In this document: positions 1-7,745 of the stretch, in pieces | Numbering within the stretch: position 1 is the stretch's first letter | Layout of the letters: each line of letters starts with the position of its first letter | Assembly (NCBI GenBank): GCA_002494625.1 | Contig: DACH01000005.1 | Span: 345,238 to 409,237, forward strand | From: Archaeoglobus sp. UBA234 | GTDB lineage: Archaea > Halobacteriota > Archaeoglobi > Archaeoglobales > Archaeoglobaceae | Direction of reading: 5' to 3' | Length of the DNA: 64,000 nucleotides | Notes under the pieces: generated by a model | Databases searched by the model: none | Told to the model about the DNA's origin: nothing | The model's input: only the letters and a program-made list of their open reading frames with translations | Position numbers and translations under genes: made by a program

Positions 1-1909
1 TGTCCTCAACCACGAGTGTATCTCTGTATACGAAGTTGAAAATTGGTTTGAACTTTTTATCGCAGGTGAGTAGATTTACAGCGTAATCTACAACACCCTT
101 TTCTTTTAAAACAGATCTATCAAGTTTTATATCTTTGAAGCTTTTTTTAATTCTGTTGAGGGGTATAAAAGTAGCTCTTCCACCATCTATCTGCTTGAGA
201 TACTTGATGCATCTTACCGCATCATCTTCTGAATCCACAACCATGAACTGCAGTGCATTTCCTGCTGCAGTTTCGAGAGCTGTAGCAAACTCGTTGCTGA
301 CCTCACAGAGTTGTGAAACTGTTCCATAAACACCTGGGAGTGCCCTTCTTCGTTTTGCCTCAAGAACGAGTTCAACAGCCTTTGAAAAATGTGACTCGAT
401 AACAGTCAGCTGAGCCTGAATTTTGGAAAGTTCCACCTCAAGAGACTTTATCTCCTCCTCAACCTCGGAAAGCTCATTTCTGATAGAGAAAATTCTGTTG
501 TCAATTTCCTGTTTCCTCTTTATCTTCTTTTCAAGCTCTTTTTCAACCTTAATTTTTTCTCTGTTAAGTTTGACAACCTCCTGGAGTGATGATTCGATCT
601 CATTTTCAAGATTTATTTTCTCCGTCTCGAGGTCCTCCAGTTCAAGACCTATCCTTCTTATGATCTCAAGAAGCCTGTCTCTCTCATTTACCTTTTCTGA
701 CCTTTTCTCCTTTATCGAATCAAGCATCTCTCTTTTCTCAAGGAGTTCATCCCTGAGTCTGCTATGGCTTGCGTCCATTTCGCCCAGCTTTATGTTTATT
801 ATACTCCTTTTTGCCTCCAAGTTATCGAGCACTTCCTGAAGGCTTATTTTCTGGATTGAAAATTTCTGGATTTCCTCTTCAACTGAAGATAGCTCCTCTT
901 TTAACTTTGAAATCGCAACGAGAAGCTGTGTCTTGTTATCTTCAATGTCTCTAAGCTCCTTTCTCCTTAATTCGACTGACTTCTTAGTTCCCTCTATCTG
1001 TGAGGTAATGTCTATTATCTCATCCTGGATTGCTCTGTAATTCTCATCGGCAAGCTCGTAGATTTTGGAAGAGATCTCATCCGCCTTAGAGTTAAACTCG
1101 TTTATTTCTTTTGTGACTTCAATTATATCTTTTGAGATTCTGTCTTTCTCAGCTTCAAGCTTTGAAATCTCATTTTCTATTCTCTTTTTCTTACTCATCA
1201 GGTTCAGATATTTGCTTATGTTCAGGTATCTAAGGAACTTCTCCTTCTCCTCCAGCAATGCTTTGTATCTGAGAGCCTCCTGTCTGTCAGCGTCAAGCTG
1301 TTCGAGCTGGTTGCTCACTTCTATCAAAATTGTGTTAATCCTTTCAATGTTCTCTCTTACAATCTCAAGTTCTTCTATAGCTTTTTCCTTCTTTTCATCA
1401 AACTCGGAAATTCCGGCTATGTCATCTATTATCTTCCTTCGCTGGAAGGGGCTCATTTCAGCGATTCTGGTTACATCACCCTGCATGACGACATTGTATG
1501 CATCGCTGTGAATTCCAGCATTTGATAGAAGTCTGTGAATCTCAGAAATCTTTGTTGACCTGCCGTTAATATAGTTGTAGCTGTAGTACCCCTTTTCTGT
1601 CCTCCGGATTTTTCTTGTAATCTTTATTTCTTTTTCTCCGCCTAGAATCCCATCAGAGTTATCAAAAATAACTGTTACTTCAGCTTCGTTGAGATTTCCG
1701 TTTCCTGAGTGAATAAGATCAGTAAGTCTATCCGCCCTCAGCAGTCTTGTTGATGGTGTAAGTCCGAGACAGAACAGAATTGCATCAACGATATTTGATT
1801 TTCCACTTCCATTTGGGCCGCTGATAACCGTAAATCCCTTAAAAAGTGGAATTTCTACTCTTTTATTAAATGATTTGAAATTTTTTATTATTATCTTTTT
1901 TATGTGCAT
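1..1909 (-). CDS. smc: Chromosome segregation ATPase SMC (N-terminal part, runs off the left edge)
   Basis: About 636 N-terminal residues are present; the C-terminal coil and head lie outside the window. The start MHIKKIIIKNFKSF is followed by a Walker A loop GPNGSGKSNIVDAI near residue 32, as in all SMC heads. A long heptad-rich coiled coil follows. Near the window edge there is a hinge-like globular segment containing GVYGTVSQLCEV, ETAAGNALQFMVVD and GGRATFIPLNRI. SMC dimers condense and segregate chromosomes by ATP-driven loop extrusion. The ATG at 1909 lies 12 bases after the stop of a small coiled-coil gene, so the two are probably co-transcribed. The family is clear; only completeness is unknown. 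Confidence 0.95.
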   Translation of the reverse strand, partial: MHIKKIIIKNFKSFNKRVEIPLFKGFTVISGPNGSGKSNIVDAILFCLGLTPSTRLLRADRLTDLIHSGNGNLNEAEVTVIFDNSDGILGGEKEIKITRKIRRTEKGYYSYNYINGRSTKISEIHRLLSNAGIHSDAYNVVMQGDVTRIAEMSPFQRRKIIDDIAGISEFDEKKEKAIEELEIVRENIERINTILIEVSNQLEQLDADRQEALRYKALLEEKEKFLRYLNISKYLNLMSKKKRIENEISKLEAEKDRISKDIIEVTKEINEFNSKADEISSKIYELADENYRAIQDEIIDITSQIEGTKKSVELRRKELRDIEDNKTQLLVAISKLKEELSSVEEEIQKFSIQKISLQEVLDNLEAKRSIINIKLGEMDASHSRLRDELLEKREMLDSIKEKRSEKVNERDRLLEIIRRIGLELEDLETEKINLENEIESSLQEVVKLNREKIKVEKELEKKIKRKQEIDNRIFSIRNELSEVEEEIKSLEVELSKIQAQLTVIESHFSKAVELVLEAKRRRALPGVYGTVSQLCEVSNEFATALETAAGNALQFMVVDSEDDAVRCIKYLKQIDGGRATFIPLNRIKKSFKDIKLDRSVLKEKGVVDYAVNLLTCDKKFKPIFNFVYRDTLVVED

Positions 1910-1921
1910 AACTTCATGTAT

Positions 1922-2290
1922 TTAATCACAGACTATTAAATCATCTTCTTCCTTTGGCTCGTTCACCACTTGCTCTTCAGTTCTCTCCATGATTTCTCTC
2001 TTAATCTCTTTTTTCGGTGGCTCTGATCTCTTCAGTTCCGTTTTGAGGTAGAGCACTTCTGAAGTCAGGCTCTCTACAGTTTTGTTGAGTTCCACTACTT
2101 TTGATTCGAGTTCCTCTATTTTTTTCAGTTCATTCTCGAACTCTGATCTAACCTTTTCAACAAGCCTGTTTTTGATCTGCTCAATTTCACTCTCTTTTTC
2201 TGACAGCATCCTCTTCAACTCCGCTATCTCCTTATCCTTTTCGACCAATTTTTTTTCAAGCCTTTCAACCAGTATATCACTTTCCACCAT
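1922..2290 (-). CDS. Small coiled-coil protein upstream of smc
   Basis: The protein has 122 residues. Residues 5-90 are almost wholly charged heptad sequence (VERLEKKLVEKDKEIAELK and onward), predicting one long coiled coil. A basic/acidic linker follows and the tail is very acidic (EEDDLIVCD). There is no signal peptide, membrane segment or enzyme motif. It ends 12 bases before smc on the same strand. Co-transcription suggests a role with SMC, for example as a kleisin-like or loading accessory, but nothing in the sequence identifies ScpA or ScpB. The product is unrecognised and the partnership is inference. Confidence 0.7.
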   Translation of the reverse strand: MVESDILVERLEKKLVEKDKEIAELKRMLSEKESEIEQIKNRLVEKVRSEFENELKKIEELESKVVELNKTVESLTSEVLYLKTELKRSEPPKKEIKREIMERTEEQVVNEPKEEDDLIVCD

Positions 2291-2314
2291 CCAATAGAAA
2301 ATAGAAACAAGTTA

Positions 2315-2416
2315 TTAATATAGTTTTCCCTTCGGTGAAGCCTTCAATTTCTCGTAAAGTTCCTCACCAGACAGGACTGAACAATCAAAATTCGCTTAAA
2401 AAAAATAGGAGTTCAT
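2315..2416 (-). pseudogene. Possible relic of a small protein gene
   Basis: On the minus strand, ATG at 2416 opens MNSYFF, then an in-frame TAA follows a run of eight T, then 26 more codons read to a second stop at 2315. The C-terminal part contains SGEELYEKLKASPKGKLY, which looks protein-like rather than random. It sits in the 180-base gap between aspS and the coiled-coil gene. One nonsense change or a slip in the T run would explain it. The family is not recognised, and it could also be chance. Confidence 0.25.
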
Positions 2417-2468
2417 TATGGTTTCTTTAAATTAAATAAACTAATATGGCTGAGGTAACTCAGATGAA

Positions 2469-3770
2469 TCATGGTGTCAATCTATTCCTGTCTCTTGGGA
2501 ATATAACTGCCTCTCTAATATTTTTCAGCTTCAGGATTGACATCAGAAGCCTATCTGCTCCAAGACCCCATCCAGCGTGTGGTGGCATGCCATATCTAAA
2601 GGCGGAGAGGTAGAATTCGAAGCTGTCAGGGTTAAGTCCTTTTTCGCCTATCTTTCTTACCAGAAGATCGTAGATATGAACTCTCTGAGCTCCACTTGCA
2701 AGTTCGAGACTTCCTGCCATTAAATCAAATGTCTTGCTTATCTCTGGTTCATTTTCGTAAGGCATCGCATAGAAAGGCTTGATTTCTGTGGGCCAGTCAA
2801 CAATGAAATAGTGTCCATCAACTTCTTCAGAGAGTGTCTTCAATGCTGGTGTGGAGAAGTCATCGCCCCAGACTATCTCCTCGCCCTTCCTCTTTATAAT
2901 TTCAATCGCCTCGTCATAGGTTATCCTCTGGAAAGGTATCTCGGGAACCTCCAGCTCGACTTCTATCCAGTCAAGGTACTTCTCACAGTTCTCAACCACA
3001 TCTGAATAGACCCTACTCACAAGCCTCTCCAGAACTTTCATAACACCTTCGTGGTCCGTGAAGCTCTGCTCAATATCAATTGATATTGCCTCGTTCAGAT
3101 GTCTTACTGTGTTGTGTTCCTCAGCTCTGAATATAGGACCTATTTCAAAGACTTTTTCCAGTCCTGCCCCCATCAGTACCTGCTTGTATAGTTGAGGACT
3201 CTGGTTCAGGAAAGCCTCCCTCTCAAAGTAGCTTATAGGAAAAAGCTCTGTACCTCCTTCAGTCGCGGTAGAGACTATTTTTGGGGTTTGAACTTCAATG
3301 AAACCCTCTTCGCTCAGAAAAGCCCTGGCACTCTGAATCATCTGGTGTCTGACCCTGAAAATAGCCTGAACCCTTGGTTTTCTCAAATCGAGAAATCTTG
3401 CATCAAGCCTTGTGTCTAGTTCAGCTGGTACTTTTTCCACAACATCCAGTGGAAGGGGCGCATCCGCCTCGTTGAGAACTTCAAACTCATCAGGCAGCAC
3501 TTCAAATCCGCCCGGAGCTTTGGGCTCCTTCTTGACCTCTCCAATCACCTTCACGACACTTTCTCTTCTGACTTTTCTGAGCTTTTTGATTATTTCTGGA
3601 GACCTTTTTTTCGGGCAGGTTATCTGTATTATACCCTCTCTGTCTCTCAGAAGTGCAAAGGCGACACCTCCGAGGTCTCTCACCTCATGTATCCACCCAT
3701 ACAGCAGAACCTGCTTTCCGTCGTCATCATCTCCAATTTCTGATGTGTATTTTCTAATCATTTCTGTCAT
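2469..3770 (-). CDS. aspS: Aspartyl-tRNA(Asp/Asn) synthetase, archaeal type, probably non-discriminating
   Basis: The protein has 433 residues, the usual archaeal AspRS length. An N-terminal OB-fold anticodon domain (about 1-105) is followed by a class II catalytic core with TATEGGTELFPISYFE, the motif 2 loop FRAEEHNT and motif 3 near GLGADRLLMSILK. It charges tRNA with Asp in the cytoplasm. In archaeal AspRS, Trp26/Lys85 (Thermococcus kodakarensis numbering) mark enzymes specific for tRNA-Asp, while His and Pro at those sites mark enzymes that also charge tRNA-Asn. Here the aligned residues are His28 (GWIHEV) and Pro86 (KAPGGFE), so it probably makes Asp-tRNA-Asn for a GatCAB amidotransferase outside the window. 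It overlaps hisD by four bases (ATGA), so translation is coupled. Confidence 0.95.
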   Translation of the reverse strand: MTEMIRKYTSEIGDDDDGKQVLLYGWIHEVRDLGGVAFALLRDREGIIQITCPKKRSPEIIKKLRKVRRESVVKVIGEVKKEPKAPGGFEVLPDEFEVLNEADAPLPLDVVEKVPAELDTRLDARFLDLRKPRVQAIFRVRHQMIQSARAFLSEEGFIEVQTPKIVSTATEGGTELFPISYFEREAFLNQSPQLYKQVLMGAGLEKVFEIGPIFRAEEHNTVRHLNEAISIDIEQSFTDHEGVMKVLERLVSRVYSDVVENCEKYLDWIEVELEVPEIPFQRITYDEAIEIIKRKGEEIVWGDDFSTPALKTLSEEVDGHYFIVDWPTEIKPFYAMPYENEPEISKTFDLMAGSLELASGAQRVHIYDLLVRKIGEKGLNPDSFEFYLSAFRYGMPPHAGWGLGADRLLMSILKLKNIREAVIFPRDRNRLTP

Positions 3771-4984
3771 TTTAGTCTCTCCTCCACTGATTTTTTGTGA
3801 AGTTTTAAACCTTCAGCTTCAGCAAGTCTCAATATTGAGTCTCCGATTTTTCTCAAACCATTCTTTTCGATTTTCTGATAGGTTATGTGTTTTAAAAATG
3901 TTTCAACGCTCAGTCCAGAATACATCCTTGCGTAGCCAGAGGTTGGTAAAATATGGTTTGTGCCGGATGCATAATCCCCAGCAGCAACAGGGGAATAATC
4001 TCCTATGAAAACCGAACCAGCATTTTCTATTTTATCAATCCAGTTATCTGCATTTTTGAAAACAAGAGAGAGATGTTCTGGAGCGAGTAAGTTTGAAAGT
4101 TCTATCGCCTCCTCAATTTTCAAAATACATGTATACAGATTTTTGCTCTCTATCAGTTCTGAAACTCTTTTTTCAACCTTTTCTGCAAACTCTCTGCTAT
4201 CAGTAAGAAGAATGGCAATTGAAGAAGGGTCATGTTCGAGCTGAGCGGCTATATCCAAGGAAACAAATTCCAGGTTGGCAGATTCATCGGCTATTACCAG
4301 TATTTCTGAGGGTCCTGCAGGCATATCTATTGCAACATCTCTCTGCACGAGCAGCTTGGCAGCTGTTACATATATATTACCCGGTCCTGCAATTTTCTCA
4401 ACCCTTTTAATTGTCTCCGTTCCGTAAGCCATGGCAGCAATAGCCTGAGCCCCTCCAACAGCATAAACTCTATCAAATCCTACAATATCACAGGCAACAA
4501 GTGTCAGAGGGTTAATACCTCCCGAGTCATCAGGAGGTGTGCAGGCAATCAATCTTTTCACACCGGCTATTTTTGCAGGTAGCCCACCCATGAGGGCGGT
4601 TGAAGGGTAGCTAGCCCTTCCTCCAGGTATGTAGATCCCAGCGGATTCGACTGGAGTGTATTTTTTTCCAAGAACCATGTAGTCAAAGTCCAGCCTTATG
4701 TCTCTGTCAACCATTGTTATGTAGTGAAAGTTTGAGATGTTCTCCTTTGCAGCTTCTAAGGCATCTACAAGCTCATCATCAACTCTGTCATAAGCATCAT
4801 CTATTTCCTCTGATGGAACTTCGATGTATCGAAGTTTAACCCCGTCAAATCTCTCAGTGAGATTTATCAGGGCATCGTCTCCATCTCTTTTTACCATATC
4901 TATGATTTCCTCTACTTTTGGAAACACTTCTTTTAATGATCCTTTTCTCTCAAAATTAACCAAAAATTCCTTTGAAACAATCAA
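3767..4984 (-). CDS. hisD: Histidinol dehydrogenase
   Basis: The protein has 405 residues. It catalyses the last two steps of histidine synthesis, oxidising L-histidinol to histidine with 2 NAD and Zn. The family core is visible: YIPGGRASYPSTALMG, YAVGGAQAIAAMAYGT, KIAGPGNIYVTAAK, DMPAGPSEILVIAD and AAQLEHDP. LLAPEHLSLV and a C-terminal GDYASGTNHILPT are also present. It is slightly shorter than bacterial HisD (about 430). It starts one base after the pantothenate ligase and overlaps aspS by four bases, so the three genes form one translationally coupled operon with no obvious shared pathway. No other his genes are in the window. Confidence 0.96.
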   Translation of the reverse strand: MIVSKEFLVNFERKGSLKEVFPKVEEIIDMVKRDGDDALINLTERFDGVKLRYIEVPSEEIDDAYDRVDDELVDALEAAKENISNFHYITMVDRDIRLDFDYMVLGKKYTPVESAGIYIPGGRASYPSTALMGGLPAKIAGVKRLIACTPPDDSGGINPLTLVACDIVGFDRVYAVGGAQAIAAMAYGTETIKRVEKIAGPGNIYVTAAKLLVQRDVAIDMPAGPSEILVIADESANLEFVSLDIAAQLEHDPSSIAILLTDSREFAEKVEKRVSELIESKNLYTCILKIEEAIELSNLLAPEHLSLVFKNADNWIDKIENAGSVFIGDYSPVAAGDYASGTNHILPTSGYARMYSGLSVETFLKHITYQKIEKNGLRKIGDSILRLAEAEGLKLHKKSVEERLK

Positions 4985-4985
4985 A

Positions 4986-5750
4986 TTACTCCCCCCTGAG
5001 TATTTTTTCAGCGATCTCAGTTAGATAGTCTCTAATTACCTCTACCGACTGTGCAAGAGATTTTCTATTATCGTAAGAAGCTAAAACATCTTCAAGCTCC
5101 TTTTTACTGTAGCTTGAAAGTTCTTCTGAGATTTTTATCATGTTGGGGACAGCTCTTACTATGTTATCGACTATAGTTATGTCCGCCATTCTGGAGGTTC
5201 GTGAGAGGGGGTTTAAGTCGATTGTTATCACTTTTTTTCCGTTTCGTTTGAGAATTTCACATCTGTCTCCATCTTCCAAGGGGACAAGAACTGTATCTGC
5301 AATAAAAATCCCCTTACTGCTCACCATCCTCCTCGCACTTTCAAGACCTTTTAAGGTTGCATCAAGGTCTGCAAGGATTTTCCCACCATAACTTTCTATT
5401 TCTTCTTTAATTCTCAAAACCCTCTCATGACTGAAATGAAAAATATTTACCTCAAGAATAGCATTCAAGGATTCTGAAAGCTTTATGATCTCCTCAGGTA
5501 TTAAAGCAGCTACATTTCCATTGACTGAAATTACAGGATGTTTTGAGAGGAGCATCAGTGAGACAGCGGCTCTCTCAGCCTCCCATGCGAACCTGTGGGT
5601 TCTCTCTCCAAGAATGTAATCAAAAGTCTCTCCCCTTCCATGAGCAGCAATGCCCTCCACTGCAGTTAAACCCTTTTTAACACCCTCAGCAATCTTTTCC
5701 CTGTACTTCAGTGATAGATATCTCGGGTGGCCCTCCGGAACATGAGTCAT
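4986..5750 (-). CDS. 4-phosphopantoate--beta-alanine ligase (archaeal pantothenate pathway)
   Basis: The protein has 254 residues and matches the archaeal COG1701 family by its opening HPRYLSLKYREKIAEGVKKG, by GLTAVEGIAAHGRGETFDY, and by VLVPLEDGDRCEILKRNGK with TIDLNPLSRTSRMADITIVDN. In archaea this enzyme joins 4-phosphopantoate to beta-alanine with ATP, replacing bacterial PanC on the route to coenzyme A. It is the first gene of the operon with hisD and aspS. A T-rich TATA-like stretch lies at about 5770-5780. Assignment rests on remembered family motifs and is firm. Confidence 0.92.
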   Translation of the reverse strand: MTHVPEGHPRYLSLKYREKIAEGVKKGLTAVEGIAAHGRGETFDYILGERTHRFAWEAERAAVSLMLLSKHPVISVNGNVAALIPEEIIKLSESLNAILEVNIFHFSHERVLRIKEEIESYGGKILADLDATLKGLESARRMVSSKGIFIADTVLVPLEDGDRCEILKRNGKKVITIDLNPLSRTSRMADITIVDNIVRAVPNMIKISEELSSYSKKELEDVLASYDNRKSLAQSVEVIRDYLTEIAEKILRGE

Positions 5751-5801
5751 GATTCTGATTCGACATATGGTTTAAAAAACTCTTCCAAAGTACTCGAGAA
5801 T

Positions 5802-6239
5802 TCACTCGGAAATTCTCTCTACAGCCTCTTCCGGTGTAGATGCAACGATAACTCCGGGAAGCATGATTTCGGGTGAGATGGCAATCACTTTCTTCCCCTC
5901 TTTCAAAGCAATTGCAGTTTCAGAAATCGTTCCATAACCACCTCCAACGGATATTATGGCATCGGAAGAGTGCACGATTATCATATTTCTAGCATGTCCC
6001 ATGTTTGTGGCTATAACGATGCTGCAGTATCTGTTGGCACCTTTTTTTTCAGCTTGGGGAATTATGCCAACAACGACCCCTCCAGCCTCCATTGCACCTT
6101 TTGCGCTGGCCTCCATAACTCCTCCCAGTCCACCATTTATCAGTACATACCCTTTTTTTGCCAGAAGTTCACCAACTCTATAGGCAATTTTGTAAAGCTC
6201 TTCTCCACAAAAAGAGCTTCCGATCACTCCTACCTGCAT
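5802..6239 (-). CDS. LOG/TIGR00725-type Rossmann protein
   Basis: The protein has 145 residues from ATG 6239; a TTG two codons upstream is less likely. It has the nucleotide-binding fold of the LOG (lysine decarboxylase-like) superfamily: GVIGSS at the N-terminus, INGGLGGVMEASAKGAMEAGG, then MGHARNMIIVHSSDAIISVGGGYGTISE. GGxGTxxE-like signatures bind the phosphate of AMP or cytokinin nucleotides in LOG enzymes. The short form is common in archaea and of unknown substrate; nucleotide phosphoribohydrolase or molybdopterin-carrier activity has been suggested for relatives. It is transcribed away from the CdhC-like operon. Confidence 0.85.
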   Translation of the reverse strand: MQVGVIGSSFCGEELYKIAYRVGELLAKKGYVLINGGLGGVMEASAKGAMEAGGVVVGIIPQAEKKGANRYCSIVIATNMGHARNMIIVHSSDAIISVGGGYGTISETAIALKEGKKVIAISPEIMLPGVIVASTPEEAVERISE

Positions 6240-6309
6240 ACCCAAACCTGTCTCTCAGCCTATATTTTTTTATCGATAGGGCATAAGGACTATTTTTTTA
6301 TAACTGTAA

Positions 6310-7431
6310 ATGGATGTTCCAGCGGTGATCAACCGTTATATCGATCCCTCAAAAATCGATGTGGATGAAAAATGCCTTGAATATGGAGAAGTCTACTTAG
6401 GGGAGAGGGTTGAGGGTGGTTATGAACTCAGAGGTTTTGAGCTTGTTGAAAGAGAGAGGGACTTCTCAGAGGGAGTGGAGATAGTAATTTCGAAAAATTT
6501 GAAATTCGATAATTTTGATGTTTTGGGGATACATATACTTGTGGATACGAGTTTGAGTGAAGAAGCTGCTTCAGCTATGGGGTCACTCATAGGAGAGGTT
6601 CTCTCAAAGATAAAAGGCTTGGAATACAAATTCAGAAAGGAAAATGTTGTGATAAAGTTATCGGATGAACTGAAGTCTGAATCTGTTTTTGAGTGTATCG
6701 GAAAAATGATTTTCCTGTCTTTCAAAAAAATTCCGGCTGTAAGCAGGCTGAGAGTGAGGTTAATACTTGAAAAAGAGGAGTTCGAGAAAATTAGAAAGAA
6801 ATCCAGAGAAATTCATTTAAGAAGAAACGAACTCTTCAAAAAGAAGGATGAGGAGGTTGATCGGTTTTTCGTATGTACATCCTGCCAGTGTTATCTTCCA
6901 TCTCATGGATGTGTAATCTCTCCAGAGCGCCCATCTCCTTGTGGCACAACATGGGTGGAGGCAAAGGCTGCAGAAGAACTTGGCATCGTTCAGTACTATA
7001 GAGCCGCGTTAAAGGGTCGAAGAAAAAACTCTGAGTATGAAGGAATTAACAACACACTCAGGAAATTGAGTGAAGGGAAAATTGAAAGAGTTTCTCTGCA
7101 TTCGGTGTTAAAAAATCCACCACCGACCGGACTTTACTCCGAGCTTATAATCTTCTACGATCCTGAAAGAGATGCTTTTGGTATTATTGACAGGAATTTT
7201 AAGGAGAGAACACCGATCGGACTCACTTTTTCAGAAATGGAGAGAATCATCATTGGTCAGCAGGTTGAGGGTTTCACGGGATCAAGTTTCTCTTATCTGA
7301 AAAGTGAAAGGTTTCTTGCTGATGAAGGCGGATGGGAGAGAGTTTACTGGGCTTCTCCAAAGGTATATGATTATCTGAAAACCTTTTTACCCTCAGAAAT
7401 ACTCTCAGGCATTGAAACCATCCAGGAGTAG
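6310..7431 (+). CDS. Degenerate acetyl-CoA synthase (CdhC) paralogue without the Ni-binding Cys-Gly-Cys
   Basis: The 373-residue protein aligns along its length with the C-terminal two thirds of the beta subunit of the acetyl-CoA decarbonylase/synthase. Shared stretches include FVCTSCQCYLPSHGC, CGTTWVEAKAAEE, EGINNTLRKLSEGKIERV, IIDRNFKERTPIGL and QVEGFTGSSFSYL. Cys189, 192, 201 and 211 reproduce exactly the +3, +9, +10 spacing of the four ligands of the A-cluster [4Fe-4S] cubane; Cys194 is extra. Where true enzymes have Cys-Gly-Cys for the distal nickel, this protein has Gly274-Leu275-Tyr276. It therefore probably carries a cubane but no Ni-Ni site and should not make acetyl-CoA. It is followed after 44 bases by a MoaD-like gene and then moeA. 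Its function is unknown. Confidence 0.85.
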   Translation: MDVPAVINRYIDPSKIDVDEKCLEYGEVYLGERVEGGYELRGFELVERERDFSEGVEIVISKNLKFDNFDVLGIHILVDTSLSEEAASAMGSLIGEVLSKIKGLEYKFRKENVVIKLSDELKSESVFECIGKMIFLSFKKIPAVSRLRVRLILEKEEFEKIRKKSREIHLRRNELFKKKDEEVDRFFVCTSCQCYLPSHGCVISPERPSPCGTTWVEAKAAEELGIVQYYRAALKGRRKNSEYEGINNTLRKLSEGKIERVSLHSVLKNPPPTGLYSELIIFYDPERDAFGIIDRNFKERTPIGLTFSEMERIIIGQQVEGFTGSSFSYLKSERFLADEGGWERVYWASPKVYDYLKTFLPSEILSGIETIQE

Positions 7432-7475
7432 AATTGCGTTATCTTCATATATTTTTACTCCCAATCTGGAATATC

Positions 7476-7745
7476 ATGGTGAAAGTCAAGCTCTTTGCAA
7501 ACTTCAGGGAGGCAGCAAAACAGAAAGAAGTGGAAATAAAGGCATCGAATGTAAGGGATCTCCTTGAAGTTCTTGTTGAAAAGTTTGAAAACCTCAAGCC
7601 ACTGATTTTTGATGACGGTGAATTGAGAGATTATGTTCACATAATGGTAAATGGAAAGCACATAAACTATCTCGATGGTATTGAAACGGAGCTGGATGAA
7701 GGGGATACAGTAGCCATTTTCCCTCCCGTGAGTGGGGGTTGTTGA
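7476..7745 (+). CDS. MoaD/ThiS-family ubiquitin-like protein ending in Gly-Gly-Cys
   Basis: The protein has 89 residues from the ATG at 7476 (MVKVKLFANFREAAKQ); an upstream in-frame ATG at 7434 would add an unlikely hydrophobic leader. The beta-grasp opening and the C-terminal EGDTVAIFPPVSGG are typical of molybdopterin synthase small subunits and archaeal SAMPs. These act as sulfur carriers or protein modifiers after adenylation of the terminal Gly. Unusually the chain ends in Gly-Gly-Cys, so Cys would have to be trimmed, as in QbsE/JAMM protease systems, or the protein works differently. The stop overlaps the moeA start (TGATG). Partners MoaE, MoaA and an E1-like MoeB are not in the window. 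Confidence 0.88.
   Translation: MVKVKLFANFREAAKQKEVEIKASNVRDLLEVLVEKFENLKPLIFDDGELRDYVHIMVNGKHINYLDGIETELDEGDTVAIFPPVSGGC

Noticed and set aside
423..1511. Ser/Phe-rich plus-strand open frames
   Set aside because: Antisense shadows of the smc coiled coil; Glu/Lys-rich coils give Ser/Phe/Leu-rich frames on the other strand.
3440..3465. ATCCAGTGGAAGGGGC looks like an ORB
   Set aside because: It is within the conserved aspS coding sequence and far from any initiator gene; the dyad lacks the full A-stretch before the G-string.
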